Assembly: GCA_026075535.2 (NCBI GenBank)
Contig: AP026549.1
Location: forward strand, 4,216,001 to 4,280,000
Reading direction: 5' to 3'
DNA: 64,000 bases
Source of the DNA: Tricholoma matsutake
Lineage: Eukaryota > Basidiomycota > Agaricomycetes > Agaricales > Tricholomataceae
Shown: positions 42,554-54,110 of the stretch, in pieces
Layout: the number at the start of each line of letters is the position of its first letter
How positions within the stretch are numbered: position 1 is the stretch's first letter
Program-made: the position numbers and the translations under genes
Notes under the pieces: generated by a model
Told to the model about the DNA's origin: nothing
The model's input: the letters and a program-made list of their open reading frames with translations, nothing else
Databases searched by the model: none

Positions 42554-44063
42554 TCACCCCATTTTAGTCTTCAAATTTTGCCACAAAAAGATGAGGAGAA
42601 TGCCCCCAATGCCAGCTAAAGTGATTTCCAACCCGACATAATTCATCATGCCAACGTGAAAGCCAGCTCCTCCCCATACGGCACCCGTTAGCCGACCAGT
42701 GTAATTGCTGTATTGTATTGCCAACGACATCCTGTTATTCCAAGACGGAGGCAGCTGCTTGCTCAGCATACTTACTGTAACCGTGCTGGCTACGTTAAAG
42801 CCCAAGGCTACACCCCACCAACACATGAGTACGCTTGCATAGTTTAGTTTCTGCGATAGCAAGAGTGAAAGGAACACTAGAAGAGCCGAGACGCCCAGCG
42901 ACGAACCGAATGCTAGGATATGGCGATCTTGAATGCGTTTCACAAGGAGTAAATTGATAATAAGAAACGGCATTGCTGTGATTCCCCCAAGAGCAATAAA
43001 ATTTCCCGCCGCGAAAGCTGACCAGTGAAATTCAGGTGTATCAGCCCCAAATACAGGGAGATTGGATTCCCAGGCACCCAGAATGAAGAAACTTGTCATG
43101 GCAAACCAACACATGCACACCGTGACGCCCCACTGAGCATAAGACATTCGATATTTCGGCTGTGGAAGAGGAAGTGGAGGGATTGTTGGACCCTTTGATG
43201 TATCTTTTTCATTTATTAGATGCTCTGAAGCAGAGTTAGGAGGTGATGCGGATGGAGGATCGCTGAATCCTCGCTGATCTTTTGGTATATCCTCATAAAA
43301 GAGAGTCGTAAATATCCAAAAAATGCTCCAAAGAGCCGCCATCAGCCAACCTGGACTGGTAAAACCATTAAAGATGGAGTTTTTGAATCCAATCTTGTAT
43401 AAAAGTCCACCGGCAAATGGTCCTAGGCTCATCCCCAGCCCTTGTCCAATGACTAGCCAGCTAGCAAGAGTTGTACGACGACGGACACCAACAATTCGTG
43501 GATCAGAGCAGTAACGCTTGCAATACATCATTAGAGTGAATGCGAAGCCGCTAACGATTCGTCCGATGAGAATGAGGTAGAGATAATTTGCACGATAAGC
43601 GGACGCGTAGAGGATATGCCCCAAAATTGATGCTCCGCAACTGACATGAAGAGGTAATTTATATCCACCTATATCATGTTAGATGGTGTGGGAGGGTTCA
43701 AACAGAGACTTACCTCCATCCAGCTTCATTAAAAGAGGTATGGAGAGGCCAGAAAAAAGAGTAGAAATGCCAATGACAACACCGGAAAATGTCGATGTTC
43801 CACCGAGGTGTAGAGCATACGCGTTCGAGGACGATACTATGATGTAAAAGGATATCTAGGCAATCCACCGACATTCAGAACACAGAGTATTGTGCTTTAA
43901 ATATGTCGGACTTCACCTGAAGCAAGATATTGGCGGCTATAATAACGATCAAGGAAGCAAGTTTCGGGAGTTTTAGTTCCGGATCTCTACTACCGGTATT
44001 GGCGTCAACGACAGTTGAGCGAGATTGACAATGAAACTGCCAGGGCATGGAGAGAAAGCTCAT
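42554..44063 (-). CDS. Major facilitator superfamily transporter
   Basis: Membrane carrier with about 12 predicted helices, substrate unknown. ATG at 44063 (MSFLSMPWQFHCQS). Three exons: the first ends ANILLQ (donor GTGAAG), the second starts ISFYIIVSSSNAYALH and ends LMKLDGG, the third runs from GYKLPLHVSCGASILGH to KTKMG at 42554. The MFS signature is IGRIVSGFAFTLMMYCKRYC, followed by RRRTTLASWLVIGQGLGMS and LGPFAGGLLY. A cytosolic loop (KDQRGFSDPPSASPPNSASE) separates the halves. The pattern resembles the SPX-MFS/CLN7-like branch. Convergent with CAC2. All introns splice in frame. Confidence 0.88.
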
Positions 44064-44215
44064 GGTTAGTAGTTACGTCCGGGCATACGCACTAATGAAT
44101 TCCGAGATGAGCAATCTCGAGGAACCAGAGAAGCTCATCAGAGTATAAGCGAGAACAACCTAGTGTATTTGGTAATACGCATAATACATATGTACAAATA
44201 CGCTAGCTAAACTTA

Positions 44216-45066
44216 CTATATCGCCCAATTGGTCTGAAATCTCCCAGGGAGTCTGACATTCAATTTCTACATTTTATCTGCTTGCTCAATCCCCCCGGAG
44301 TTTTATGGGATCTAATTGGCTAGTAGTAATGGATGTATGTATGATTTAACTAAGGAATATAAGCTGTGGAAGCAGTCGAGAAACAGTAGCCGGAGTGATC
44401 AAACAGTGATACAAATGAAAATGTCTTGTTCACCATGGCAAAAACCACTCCCAAAGCCCGAAAAAATTTGACAGGACACCTACACTAGACCAAGCTACGG
44501 TAGCATGCTCTCTTCACATCTCCGGGGTGGTATGCCCATGTTCGAGAGCGATGAAGGGACACTGTCAATTTTGTCACACTTTGTCACGGTAAAATTGAAT
44601 GTCTGCTGGCCACCCCAACGGCAAGTGGCTCGAGATGCTGAGGCACGAGAAATCATTGAATTGAAGTATATACATACAACTATGCTGGGCGGACCTTGAA
44701 TTTTGATGTGTTTTGTCACACTGTCTCTCCTCGCTCTTGAACATGGGCACACCACCCCGGAGACTTAAAGAGAGCATGCTACCATAGTTTGGTCTAATGT
44801 AGGTGTCCTGTCAAATTTTTTCGGGCTTTGGGAGTGGTTTTTGCCATGGTGAACAATACATTTTCATTTGTATCACTGTTTGATCACTCCAGCTACTGTT
44901 TCTCAACTGCTTCCACAGCTTGTATTCCTTAGTGAAATCATACATACATCCTTTACTACTAGTCAATTAGATCCCATAAAACTCCGGGGGGATTGAGCAA
45001 GCAGATAAAATGTAGAAATTGAATTTCAGACTCCCTGGGAGATTTCAGACCAATTGGGCGATATAG
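44216..45066. mobile_element. Foldback Tc1/mariner-type miniature element, 851 bp
   Basis: Long inverted arms of about 360 bp (44216-44580 and 44710-45066) around a short unpaired centre. Ends read CTATATCGCCCAATTGG on both strands and are flanked by TA (44214-44215 and 45067-45068), the Tc1/mariner target. No transposase. Small frames inside are arm sequence, not genes. Confidence 0.82.
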
Positions 45067-45135
45067 TATCGATAGAGAAGAGGAATCTCTGGGATCTGCC
45101 ATGAGCACATCCTGGACATCGTGCTCATTTTTCTT

Positions 45136-45517
45136 TAAGGCATGGCAGGGGTATGAAAAATGCATGGCAGGGGTATGGCCATAACTTCAAATATTATTAC
45201 TAACTGCCTATCAAAAGTTTTATCCCAGCTGGGCAATATATAAAGCTTTGAGAAACCTCAAGTTTTTAAGCCATAAAGTAAATTTTGCATTCAGCAGAAA
45301 GGTAAGGGTATGGAAAAACCCATGAAAAAATCAAAAGTTCCATACCCTTACCTTTCTGCTGAGTGCAAATTTTACTTTATGGCTTAAAAACTTGAGGTTT
45401 CTCAAAGCCTTATATATTGCCCAGCTGGGATAAAACTTTTGATAGGCAGTTAGTAATAATATTTGAAGTTATGGACATACCCCTGCCATGCATTTTTCAT
45501 ACCCCTGCCATGCCTTA
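45136..45517. mobile_element. Palindromic hAT miniature element, 382 bp
   Basis: Almost a perfect palindrome with about 185-bp arms and a seven-to-ten-base centre near 45330. Ends TAAGGCATGGCAGGGGTATG on both strands; 8-bp target duplication TTTTTCTT at 45128-45135 and 45518-45525. The GCATGGCAGGGGTATG motif is repeated twice at each end. Shares its terminal motif with the element at 17458-17958. Confidence 0.92.
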
Positions 45518-45571
45518 TTTTTCTTCATTTTCTCCGGCCGGCCACCCACTGAAAATCTCTAATCTGCTGAA

Positions 45572-45905
45572 ATGACACAATCAAACCCACCTATTCCCAC
45601 TGGTAACAGTGGAAACAGGGCTCCCAATCAGATCTCAAATCCAGCCTCTGCCTCCCATACTCATCACACTCACTGCAATCCAACAATTGTCCAGAAGCTC
45701 AAGGATCAAGAGGAATCAGATCTGTTGATGGCAGACATTGTTCTCACACTACAGGGGGGGGGGAATTAGCAAATTGGCAAGGCAAGGATGGCATCAGTCC
45801 GACTTTATGGCAACAGGGATCGGACAGCTTGTTTTTGCAGGGATATACCGTGATTTCTAAGCAACAGCAAGTGAAGGCAAACAAAAGACCCCAGAAACTC
45901 AATGA
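45572..45905 (+). pseudogene. Fragment of a repeat-family gene (KANKRPQKLNE family), copy 1
   Basis: Starts MTQSNPPIPTGNSGN with a helical part (IVQKLKDQEESDLLMADIV), meets a run of ten G at 45753-45762 that shifts the frame, then continues LWQQGSDSLFLQGY and ISKQQQVKANKRPQKLNE. The last 100 bases match, in inverted orientation, the fragment at 53285-53400. Function unknown. Confidence 0.5.
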
Positions 45906-46497
45906 GTGCAGTACTTCTCTCTGGGAAAAGATGCTTCTGAGCCATGAGCATCATGCGCCCAATTGGCCAGGTACATTTTGCAGCCCTGGGATGTCTGTTC
46001 AGTTCCCAGGCTCTTGGGCGCAGGTGCAATCATGCCAAGCCGAACTGCCATGCTGGCAGTTTGCTTGCACGTCATGTTATCCCAGGATGCCATTTGGCAT
46101 TGTTGTTGTTGTCTCTCTCTCTTCCTTCCCCTCTTCCCTCCATCTATGAATGGGTGGGCACATTAAACTGAGCTGTCCAGCCTCTACAGTGGGAGCCCCT
46201 GGGTGGCAAGGTTCAATGTTGTCCCCCTCTTTCTCTTGTTCTTGCACTCCCTGCTTGTTCATCGCGCTGATTTTACATCCCCCCAATCCTCAGACCTGCC
46301 CTTGAATTGGCTCATGGTTCATTGATCAAGCTCATCAGACAATGTCTCACACTGCTCCCAGCCTGTTTCAACGTGATCCCCTTCAACCTGTTGGTGCTCC
46401 TTGTCCTCATCGCCGCTGCCTCCATCCTCACCATGACAGTCTCTACCGTTGTGTCAGCTGATGGTCTTCCGCTGCCATACAGCCTCCTGCATCTGCG
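45906..46497. other. No gene recognised
   Basis: Short overlapping frames only. Part may be intron or linker of the flanking fragments. Confidence 0.35.
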
Positions 46498-47204
46498 TTG
46501 ATCAACCTGCCATCTCTCACCTCCCTCTCACTCCCTCTCGTGCCTGCCCCACCTCTCGGTGTAGTCATCCAGAGCAGCAGCAAGCCCGGAAAGGCAGCTG
46601 ACATCCACACCATTATACTGGGCAATGGCACAGAGCTCAAGCTCACTCTTGCTGAGATACCCGATCCACCTGTGGTGTCATTCATTGACAACATCCCCTG
46701 ACTGAACCAGATGTGGGATGACACCTCGATCTACTGGTGCAAGAACTCTCAACTGCACATTCGAGGTGAAGTTATTGCTCTCAGCTACTGGCCTGTGCTG
46801 TACAAGTATTCGGGAGCACCTATGTGGAAGGTAATCAAGGGCAAGTTCTTCGAATGGAAGGTAAGCAGTGATACCATGGCTCTGACAGGCACTGTCCACT
46901 CACACTTGTTGTCCTTGCCCAGGTGCTTGTACACTGCTTCTGACATGGCTCACCCAAAGAATTCTGGTCAGAGTTCACTACCGCTGGCAAGCCACTCTCG
47001 TATACAGCAATTGTCAGGTGGCTCCAGGAACAGCATGAGGCAGTGGATCTGATCCTTACAGAGAAGGCACAACAGGAGTATGGGGATACATTCAACAATG
47101 TGTTCTCATACCATGGCCATGGCTCAGAGCAGGTTGTGATGTCAAAGACATCTGACATTGCAAAGCACTATCGTAAGCTCCATGACCTTCCCTCCCTTGA
47201 GTAG
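46498..47204 (+). pseudogene. Conserved agaricomycete repeat-family protein (MWDDTS domain)
   Basis: Reads LGNGTELKLTLAEIPDPPVV, SFIDNIP, then TGA at 46699-46701 where Arg is likely (stop-LNQMWDDTSIYW), then KNSQLHIRGEVIALSYWPVL, YKYSGAPMWKVIKGKFFEWK. After an intron (about 46862-46921) it resumes with SPKEFWSEFTTAGKPLSYTA, IVRWLQEQHEAVD and HGHGSEQVVMSKTSDIAKHY, stopping at 47204. Homologues are common in mushroom genomes in repeat-rich regions, from memory; no function known. It faces the tyrosine recombinase gene. Confidence 0.6.
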
Positions 47205-47410
47205 ACTATCTTCCTTCCACTTTCTCATTATGTTGCTCGTGATCTCTCACATTCGATAGCTTACACATTGCTCAACTTTGTCTGTCTGACAGTAGATAGA
47301 TATCTAAGATACACATATTACATAGCATAGGTTTGAACAATACAATACTACAAGCTGTCTTTCATGCAGTGGCAGGACCTCCCACAGCTGAAGCACTTCT
47401 TTGCAGGTGC

Positions 47411-49079
47411 TCAGTAGGGGTTTGTCAGGTCCTCTCGCCTCTCAGTTGGGTTGTTGTTCCAAGATATGAGATACTTGACAATTGTCAGGTTGGTGAATTC
47501 TGTGCTCCACCCACCCCACTCGCAGATAGTTCTCAGTGACCAGCACTTGTGTGATGCAAAATACTGGCAGCCTCCCCGATGGAAAGAGTGGGTGCCATAT
47601 GGGGATGGGTCAATGTTCACATCTAGAAAATTGTTATGGAACATCTCCAAAAATGTATCCGAGGTCTATGTGAATCAAGCTTGAGCATACAATAAACAAT
47701 GGGAGGTGGCACAATCTCACCATTGGCTTCTCTGTCACTCTGTCACTCACATCCATTTGGCAAAACAGGTAGCCAGTTTTGATTTCACTCACACTGATCC
47801 AGTCAGCCAATGCTCAGACAGGACAGAGGTAGGCATCATCATTTAGCTGGAGGTGGAGATGGAAAGGCTTAATCTCTGTGGATGGAGGGTCAAGTTGATT
47901 AATTTGGCCAAACACAGTGTCTGGAACCATCCAACTTACCTCCAAACTGATGGGTCTTTCGATATGGCAGTGTGAGGGTGACAAGAGTTCCCTCTATCTT
48001 TATGTGTGACATCTTTATCTTCAGCACCTCATCAACTTGAAGCATGCACCAGAAGGCAAGGTTATAGGCTGCAGCGAGCAAACAGCGGGTGCAGCCCCCC
48101 CCCCATTTATCAGAAGTCTTCTTGCTGTGTGAGCCAGGTGCATAAGCTGGAATATCTCTGTTCTCTGGCTGATGATTGAAGTTGTGAAGCTTCTCGAGGA
48201 TTTCCTGGCAGCAACTTTGTTGTCAACTTTGGTACCACCATGAACATAGTATTAGCTTACAGGTGTGATTGCACGGGCACTTGTAGTTGTCTCCCCTGCT
48301 TGTACCTGTTGGCGATGTCAGAAGCTCTGATTATCCTGCAATCATATGCCCTCACCTTTTGGTGCCTGAGGCTCAACATGTAGCTGTCTGAGAGACTGAC
48401 AGATTTCCAACAATCTTTCCTGTTGTTTCATTCTTGTGCCAGGGCAGTGATCCAAGACCACAGATGTGACCAAAGATATAGGTCATTGAGGCCCACATCT
48501 TCTGGGCATGGGAGTATGTTCCATGAATTGTGGTGGGTGGCTTGGGATTGCCATCAGGCTGTAACTCATCACAGCTGGAGAATGATACAATGTCAGCCAG
48601 TAGATGGCTAGAGTCTGAGGCATACTCATTCATGATCCAAGCACAGATGAACCATGGGGACTGTGGGTGTGGTGTCTCCTGGAGAAACTCCTCCTGCTTC
48701 ATGATCAGCCCTTGCTTGATCAAGAAATCCACACAGCGGTTTGCTTGACTGTGCATGCAGTGATCAGTCATCTTGCAGTAACATGGGAGTGTGTCTGCTA
48801 AAAATCAAACCTTGTGTATTCATTGTGGGTGTTCTCAGAAACACCCTTTGAAGCATCTTGCAGTGTGCTCTGGAGCTGCTGAAAATCCTTAGCAATGTCA
48901 GCTTCCTGTTCATGGTCATCATCAGCATTGGTGGGCAGCCCCAAGGCCTCTTGTTCTCCATTGACATCATCTTCAATCTCTCCAGGTGTAGGCTTCTCCC
49001 ACCCATCCTTAGGCTCAATGGCATTCAGAACACCTGCAAAATTGGGGTTTTCAAGCAAGGAATGGGCAGTTGCAGACAT
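47411..49079 (-). pseudogene. Tyrosine recombinase (DNA breaking-rejoining enzyme), catalytic arginines lost
   Basis: From ATG at 49079 (MSATAHSLLENPNFAGVLNA): acidic N-terminus, SAM-like core-binding domain (CVDFLIKQGLIMKQEEF, TPHPQSPWFICAWIMNEY, YSHAQKMWASMTYIFGHICG, LGSLPWHKNETTGK), a frame change near 48385 (YMLSLRHQKVRA continues in another frame), then the catalytic domain. The first catalytic Arg box reads FWCMLQVDEVLK, with Gln at 48039-48037. The H-x-x-R box reads GTHSFHRGGCQYF, with His at 47581-47579. Both fit CpG transitions (CGA to CAA; CGT to CAT). The tail WGGWSTEFTNLTIVKYLISW holds the likely nucleophile Tyr. Such enzymes integrate or excise DNA (Crypton-like elements). It lies 145 bp after the XPG-like gene, same strand. 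Confidence 0.78.
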
Positions 49080-49223
49080 TGAGGCAGAGAGAGAGAGAGG
49101 AAGCAGAGGGGAAAGGGGCAGAAAGCAATGAATCTAAAGGAGACTGAACATGTACATGCTCCTATATACAAGTATAGTACTACTACAAAAAGAAGGGAAA
49201 AAGACAACAGGTTTGCACATGCA

Positions 49224-51051
49224 TCAGGGTGAGGAAGTGAGATCAATGACCTCATGTTTGATATAGGCTCCTGATGATGATGTGGCATGAGACGCACACT
49301 GAAACACACTGCATCTACACACCTTCAACAGCAGAAAAGCAGGAGGCAGAAGGCACCAAGGAGGCCTGAGCAGCAGCAACCCATGGTTCCGATGGTTTAC
49401 CTGCAAAGAAACATATGATGAACCCAGCAACAAGCAGGACACAATATGGGACTAACCCTTCTTGCATGACCTGAATTCTGCTACACATTGTGGAAGAACA
49501 TGCATGACGAGCATCAGTGGCAATGTGGCATGCACATAGAATTTGTCTTCCACCCAGTCACATACACCAGCCATTGTCATTGTCATGTCATGCTCACCCT
49601 GGATCACAGCCAAGATCTGGTCGATCATGGGCCTTACTTTGAGGGTGATACAAATCTCAGACAGGCACAAGCCAGGATAGTGGTTTTCGAGGACAGCAGA
49701 GCCAAAGATCGAGCAGTCGGGGACCAAGCCAGAATCCATCGCTGCAGCAGCTTTGACAAGCTGATGGACGGCATGCCCAGGGAAGACATATGATGCAAAC
49801 CATTGGAGAATGCCACCAGCATCAGCCCATACAAAGTTCTGCTCACAGAACAATGCAAGCGATGCAAAGTCAACACCATGTGCAGGTACAAATGCAGCAG
49901 GAGAGATCACATAAATAGTTGTGTGTGGAGCAAGGTAGAGCTGCACGATAGCCAGATCTGGGAAATCCACAGGGACTGAGTTGGCAAGCTTGGGCAGACA
50001 TTTCGAGAGCTGACGTGAGGTGTTTGTTTGCAGTTCCTCACAAAGAGCTGCATGCCACAAGGCTAGGAATGCCACATTGTTGTTGGCATGGTTCTGGATC
50101 CCCTGGATGAGCATTGTGCCAAGCCCTGCCTGTGCAAGTGCATATGCTGTCATAAGGCCACATCCACACAGGCCAGGCTATGATAACACTGGAGTTAGCA
50201 GCCTTGCAATAGGGAGGATTAGGAAGGACACACCGAGTAATCTCCCCCAGCAAGCAGTGTGACAAGCACGAGGGCATCCTCATTCAACCCCAAGCCAGCC
50301 CCGTCATCAGCTTGATACATGCACATGCTTTCGGTCTTGCTAAATTTGTCACCACTGCAAACAACTGTCAGAAGGAATGAAGAATGTTTTTTCGTATCAC
50401 TTACAGCCACAAAATGGTTGTCGCACCAAACACGACAGCATCTGAGTCTTTGGTGATGATGGCATCCACAAGATGCAGCTTCGAGAGCGCTGCAAGCTCA
50501 GCCTCAGCCTCACCAGGTGCCTGCCATGCTGTGAGCCAGGTAGAGACCAGGATAGTGCAGGGAATGTCACATACATCTACCCAGGGGAACCCTAAATGGT
50601 CAAACATCTCCTTCATTGCCATGGTGATCCAGTGGTGGTTCCCTTGAACTCGCTTCCCTTGCTTCTTGTTTGGTCGCTCCTGTCCATCAAAAATGTCAAC
50701 AGGATATATTGGCAACTGGAGCAGGTGGCAGCAGCATGCAAACAGTGTTGCCAGCTCGGGGCTCTTGGTATTGCTATGATGATAGCATGCAGCATAAATC
50801 CAACCACTGTTCATCGACATCAGCTTCCCGCTACCACAATAGTTTAGCATGCCACTTACCTAGCATCAATTCCTACCCAGTATCCTCGGATTCCAGCTAC
50901 ATTGTCGACAAACCCCTTTTCAACAGTGAGGTTGCATAACGATTCTGATTTTGATATGGGAGCAAGAAGCTGATGGTGGGTACAGGGATCAGCATCAAGC
51001 GGTATCACTTAACATGGAGATGCTCACCGTCCACAGTCCATTGATACCCAT
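49224..51051 (-). CDS. XPG/Rad2-family nuclease (FEN1/GEN1-like)
   Basis: Structure-specific DNA nuclease. ATG at 51051: MGINGLWT, intron GTGAGC..CAG, then LLAPISKSESLCNL, EKGFVDNVAGIRGYWVGIDA (N-domain Asp), LFACCCHLLQLPIYPVDIFD, an intron of about 54 nt inside PWVD/APGEAEAELAALSKL, IITKDSDAVVFGATTI (acidic pair), LNEDALVLVTLLAGGDYS (third metal site) and MTAYALAQAGLGTMLIQGIQ. The key acidic residues are all present. After CKKG an intron (GTTAGT..TTGCAG) joins KPSEPWVAAAQASLVPSAS. The final frame HEVIDLTSSP at 49251-49224 looks like a SUMO-interacting motif, but one more splice or frame change is needed to reach it. FEN1 and GEN1 cut flaps and Holliday junctions; which substrate applies here is unknown. 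Confidence 0.78.
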
Positions 51052-52700
51052 AGTGCCCACAGATGATGGAAGTTCGAGACAAACTTGAGAATAGGAGTCT
51101 TGATTTTTATCTTGCGATCATTTAAAGGGGTCTGGCAGCAGTGATAAGCCCAGCATTTCCACTGTGAGCAGCCGATGGTGTTGCTTCCTACTGCATGAGA
51201 ACAAGGGGAGAGTTGTAGATGAGAAAGAGTAGGCATTGAGGGATACTGGTATGAGAGAATGATAGTAGGTAGCAGGAGATACATATGATCCTGTTTAAAT
51301 GGAAAGTCATATCTCTAGGTGTTGACGTGACTAGCCTTGACTAGCCTTGATGGTGGGGAGAGAAGAGAGGATGGGGAATCCACATGTTAATAAACATTCT
51401 GATGCATAGGGATGTGACGTGGCAACTGGAAGCTGTCAAAGGAAAACTAACAGTAAGGGAGGGTGTAAATGAAAAGCACTGGGAGAAGACTCACTCGATG
51501 ATATGTCAGCAGCAGAAGTGGACCAACACAGAGAGCAGGACAGCAGGATATGGCAGGGATGGTGACCTCGAGCTCCAATGCGTGGCAGTTGACAGGATGA
51601 AGAAACACGATAATGTGATAGATGTAAGCGAGAAGCAGACAGCAGGGGTAATAGAGGGACCATCCAGGCAGGGAGCGGGGGTAATAGAGGGGCAGTCCAG
51701 GCAGGCAGGGAGGATCGTCTTGCTATCTATACTGGAACATCATTTTTCCAGCTCGTGTCAGCTTTGCCTGAGTTCTCACAGGGAGTTTGCAACATACATG
51801 ATACTGGAAGGGAGTTTGTTGCCAGGAAAATGATGCTCCAGTGGGGACAGGCATATTGGCTGATACCCACCTTGTCACACTAGCTTGGCACAGGGTGCTA
51901 GATCAGGGCAAGTGGGTGATTCATCAATATGATGCCACGTATATAGTTCACACCTATTAAATTTCATACATGCGGGAAACACACACCTTTGTCCCAGACA
52001 GATATAATCTGCCATGCATCCAACACCTTCCACCACATCAACATCTCCACCTAACACATAACTGCTTGCTTGCTGTTTCCACATCATGCTATGCCACCCA
52101 TCACGTCTATCACACAGCTTTGTTTGTTAGCAGTTGCCCCAGGAACAGCAGTGCCTGATCTTGCTCGGTAGGTTGCACACTTTATTGATACAATGTGTAC
52201 TGTTCAGTTGTGGTTTTGAGGTCTTTTCATTCTCAGGTATATGGTGTGTCGAACATTGGTGACAATTCTTGTGTATGGTAGCAGGATGGTACTGTACTGG
52301 TATTCCTGCATATGTTTCAATCCTTCCCCCTCCCCTTTGCAGTTGTTAGATTGTTGCTTGCCTCCCTTGACTGGCATTCACTAGCTCGCTTCTGTGGGGA
52401 TCCGCCAAGAGAGAAATGTGAGGGAGCCTAAGGGGAGCCTGATAGAGCCAGGGCGCGCGCTGTGTAGACACACAGTGGGTGCGCACAGCCCTATGGGTCA
52501 CACTGTGGCCATCTCATTTGGACTGTCATGTTATTCATTTGCAGTTTTACTTCTTACCTGATGTTTGTTGTCGCAACCCTTTAACAATGATAATGTATTA
52601 TGATCAATGTTATTTATATTAGCCATTCACAATGATAAGCAACAAAAAAATAAGTCACGTCACTCAAAATGAGTGACAGGTGTACAAAAAATAAGAAAAG
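51052..52700. other. No gene recognised; short minisatellite
   Basis: Contains a two-unit repeat (GGGGTAATAGAGGG.. at about 51645-51710, roughly 34-bp units) inside the 149-codon frame 51384-51833, which otherwise looks random. GC-rich palindromic stretch at about 52450-52490 (GGGCGCGCGCTGTG). Nothing coding is supported. Confidence 0.4.
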
Positions 52701-52739
52701 CCCCTATCATAAAGGGGGGTGGCTACTAAATATGACAAG

Positions 52740-53110
52740 GCCACTGCCTCGCTGGAGAGTGAGGCGGTGGGTGTGGCGCGCGCACATTTTGCCCACCCCC
52801 TTCCAGCCATGGTGACCTGTACTTTCCTCGTCCTTGTCCTTCCTCATCCCTTCCCCAATCCCCTGCTGGCCCTCGGTCATCATTGGTGGCCCATCGTTCC
52901 CATCCCTGTCGTTGGGCCTTCCTGGGTCATGCTCACCTATCTCACCCCCTTGTTGTGTGGTGCTGGTCTTCCCTGTCCTCCCTGTCCTCGCCGTTCTCAC
53001 TGTCTGTGCTGTCGTCCTTGCGGTTCTCATTCCTGTCACTCTCACTCCCCGCTGTTTGTTATTATTAGTCAAAACAACCTAAAAACATGTCAGTATTCAA
53101 AAAGAAGGTA
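52740..53110. repeat. Pyrimidine-rich, strand-biased tract
   Basis: Plus strand strongly C+T-rich (repeated CCTGTCCTC and TCCTTGTCC), giving open frames in several phases at once. This is the mark of low-complexity sequence rather than a gene. Confidence 0.55.
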
Positions 53111-53132
53111 AAAAACAATAGAAATACTTAAT

Positions 53133-53642
53133 TTACATTGTGTTGAAGGGCCCCCAAACCCCCATGTCGACGGGCACTCTTGCAGCCACACGGTTTATTG
53201 TTGGAGGAGCATGGGAGCAGTGTTGATGGCAGTTGGCGGGGATGGGAGCAGCAGTGTCGACAGTGGTGACCATATGAAGTAAGCACTTTAGCAACTCGTT
53301 GAGTTTCTGGGGTCTTTTGTTTGCCTTCACTTGCTGTTGCTTAGAAATCATGGTATATCCCTGCAAAAACAAGCTGTCCGATCCCTGTTGCCATATGACT
53401 TGAGTCCAACCACACTCTTTGAAATCACACTCGTTGCGTTGCAGATAATGACACATCCAAGTCTTCATTCTTATCCCTCTCTCATCATGGCAGGTTGATT
53501 CTGTACATAGTGTATCACAGCAACCTTCATCTTCCTCTGTCCATATTTCAACTGCTACATTCACTTTCAACAACAATAATCTCCCATTCGAAAAAGGCCA
53601 CTTCCCCATGGCAATTCTCCCTGGAAGAACCATGGTGACCAT
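53133..53642 (-). pseudogene. Fragment of the KANKRPQKLNE repeat family, copy 2
   Basis: Minus-strand frame with LQRNECDFKECGWTQVIWQQ, GSDSLFLQGYTMISKQQQ and VKANKRPQKLNELLKCL. The part at 53285-53400 is the inverted counterpart of 45800-45905. A C-terminal stretch (AAPIPANCHQHCSHAPPT) follows. Function unknown; the two copies bracket the recombinase/nuclease pair. Confidence 0.5.
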
Positions 53643-54026
53643 ACAGTGCCCACCATTCCCATTATTATATCAAATGGCTTCCATTCTGCTCATTCCCCCT
53701 CATGTGAGGTCTTTACACTCCCCCCCTGTATTCCTATAGGAATCCGATAATTCCAATGATTCCGATTGGACTCCGATTGGAATCCAACCATATTCCGATG
53801 TCATTTTCACCAGCCAAATTGACATGAAATGGCACATTTAGTCCTAGTCCAGTCTGATGTAGTTCGATCAGAGTCTGATCAGACTATCAGAATTTCCTAG
53901 GAATTTCCGATCATATAAATCACATAGGACTAGTCCAAAGTTATGCTAAGACATCAGACAACATAGGATTCCGATAGGAATGAAAGCAGCCTTGCTTAGT
54001 AATATAGTATGAAAAATTAAACACAC

Positions 54027-54110
54027 AGACGGGAATTGAACACTTGACTACAGAAGATTATGTAAGCGTAAACCGACAACAATACCATTAGACTAAACAG
54101 TCATTACAGG
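54027..54110 (-). repeat. tRNA-derived SINE-like head, minus orientation
   Basis: On the minus strand: A box TAGTCTAATGGTA (54095-54083) and B box TGTTCAATTCCC (54042-54031), spaced as in a tRNA. Stems do not fold into a good cloverleaf, so it is a tRNA-derived relic or SINE promoter. Confidence 0.5.

Noticed and set aside
51384..51833. 149-codon plus-strand frame
   Set aside because: No recognisable domain; contains a two-unit minisatellite; no splice structure or neighbour relation.
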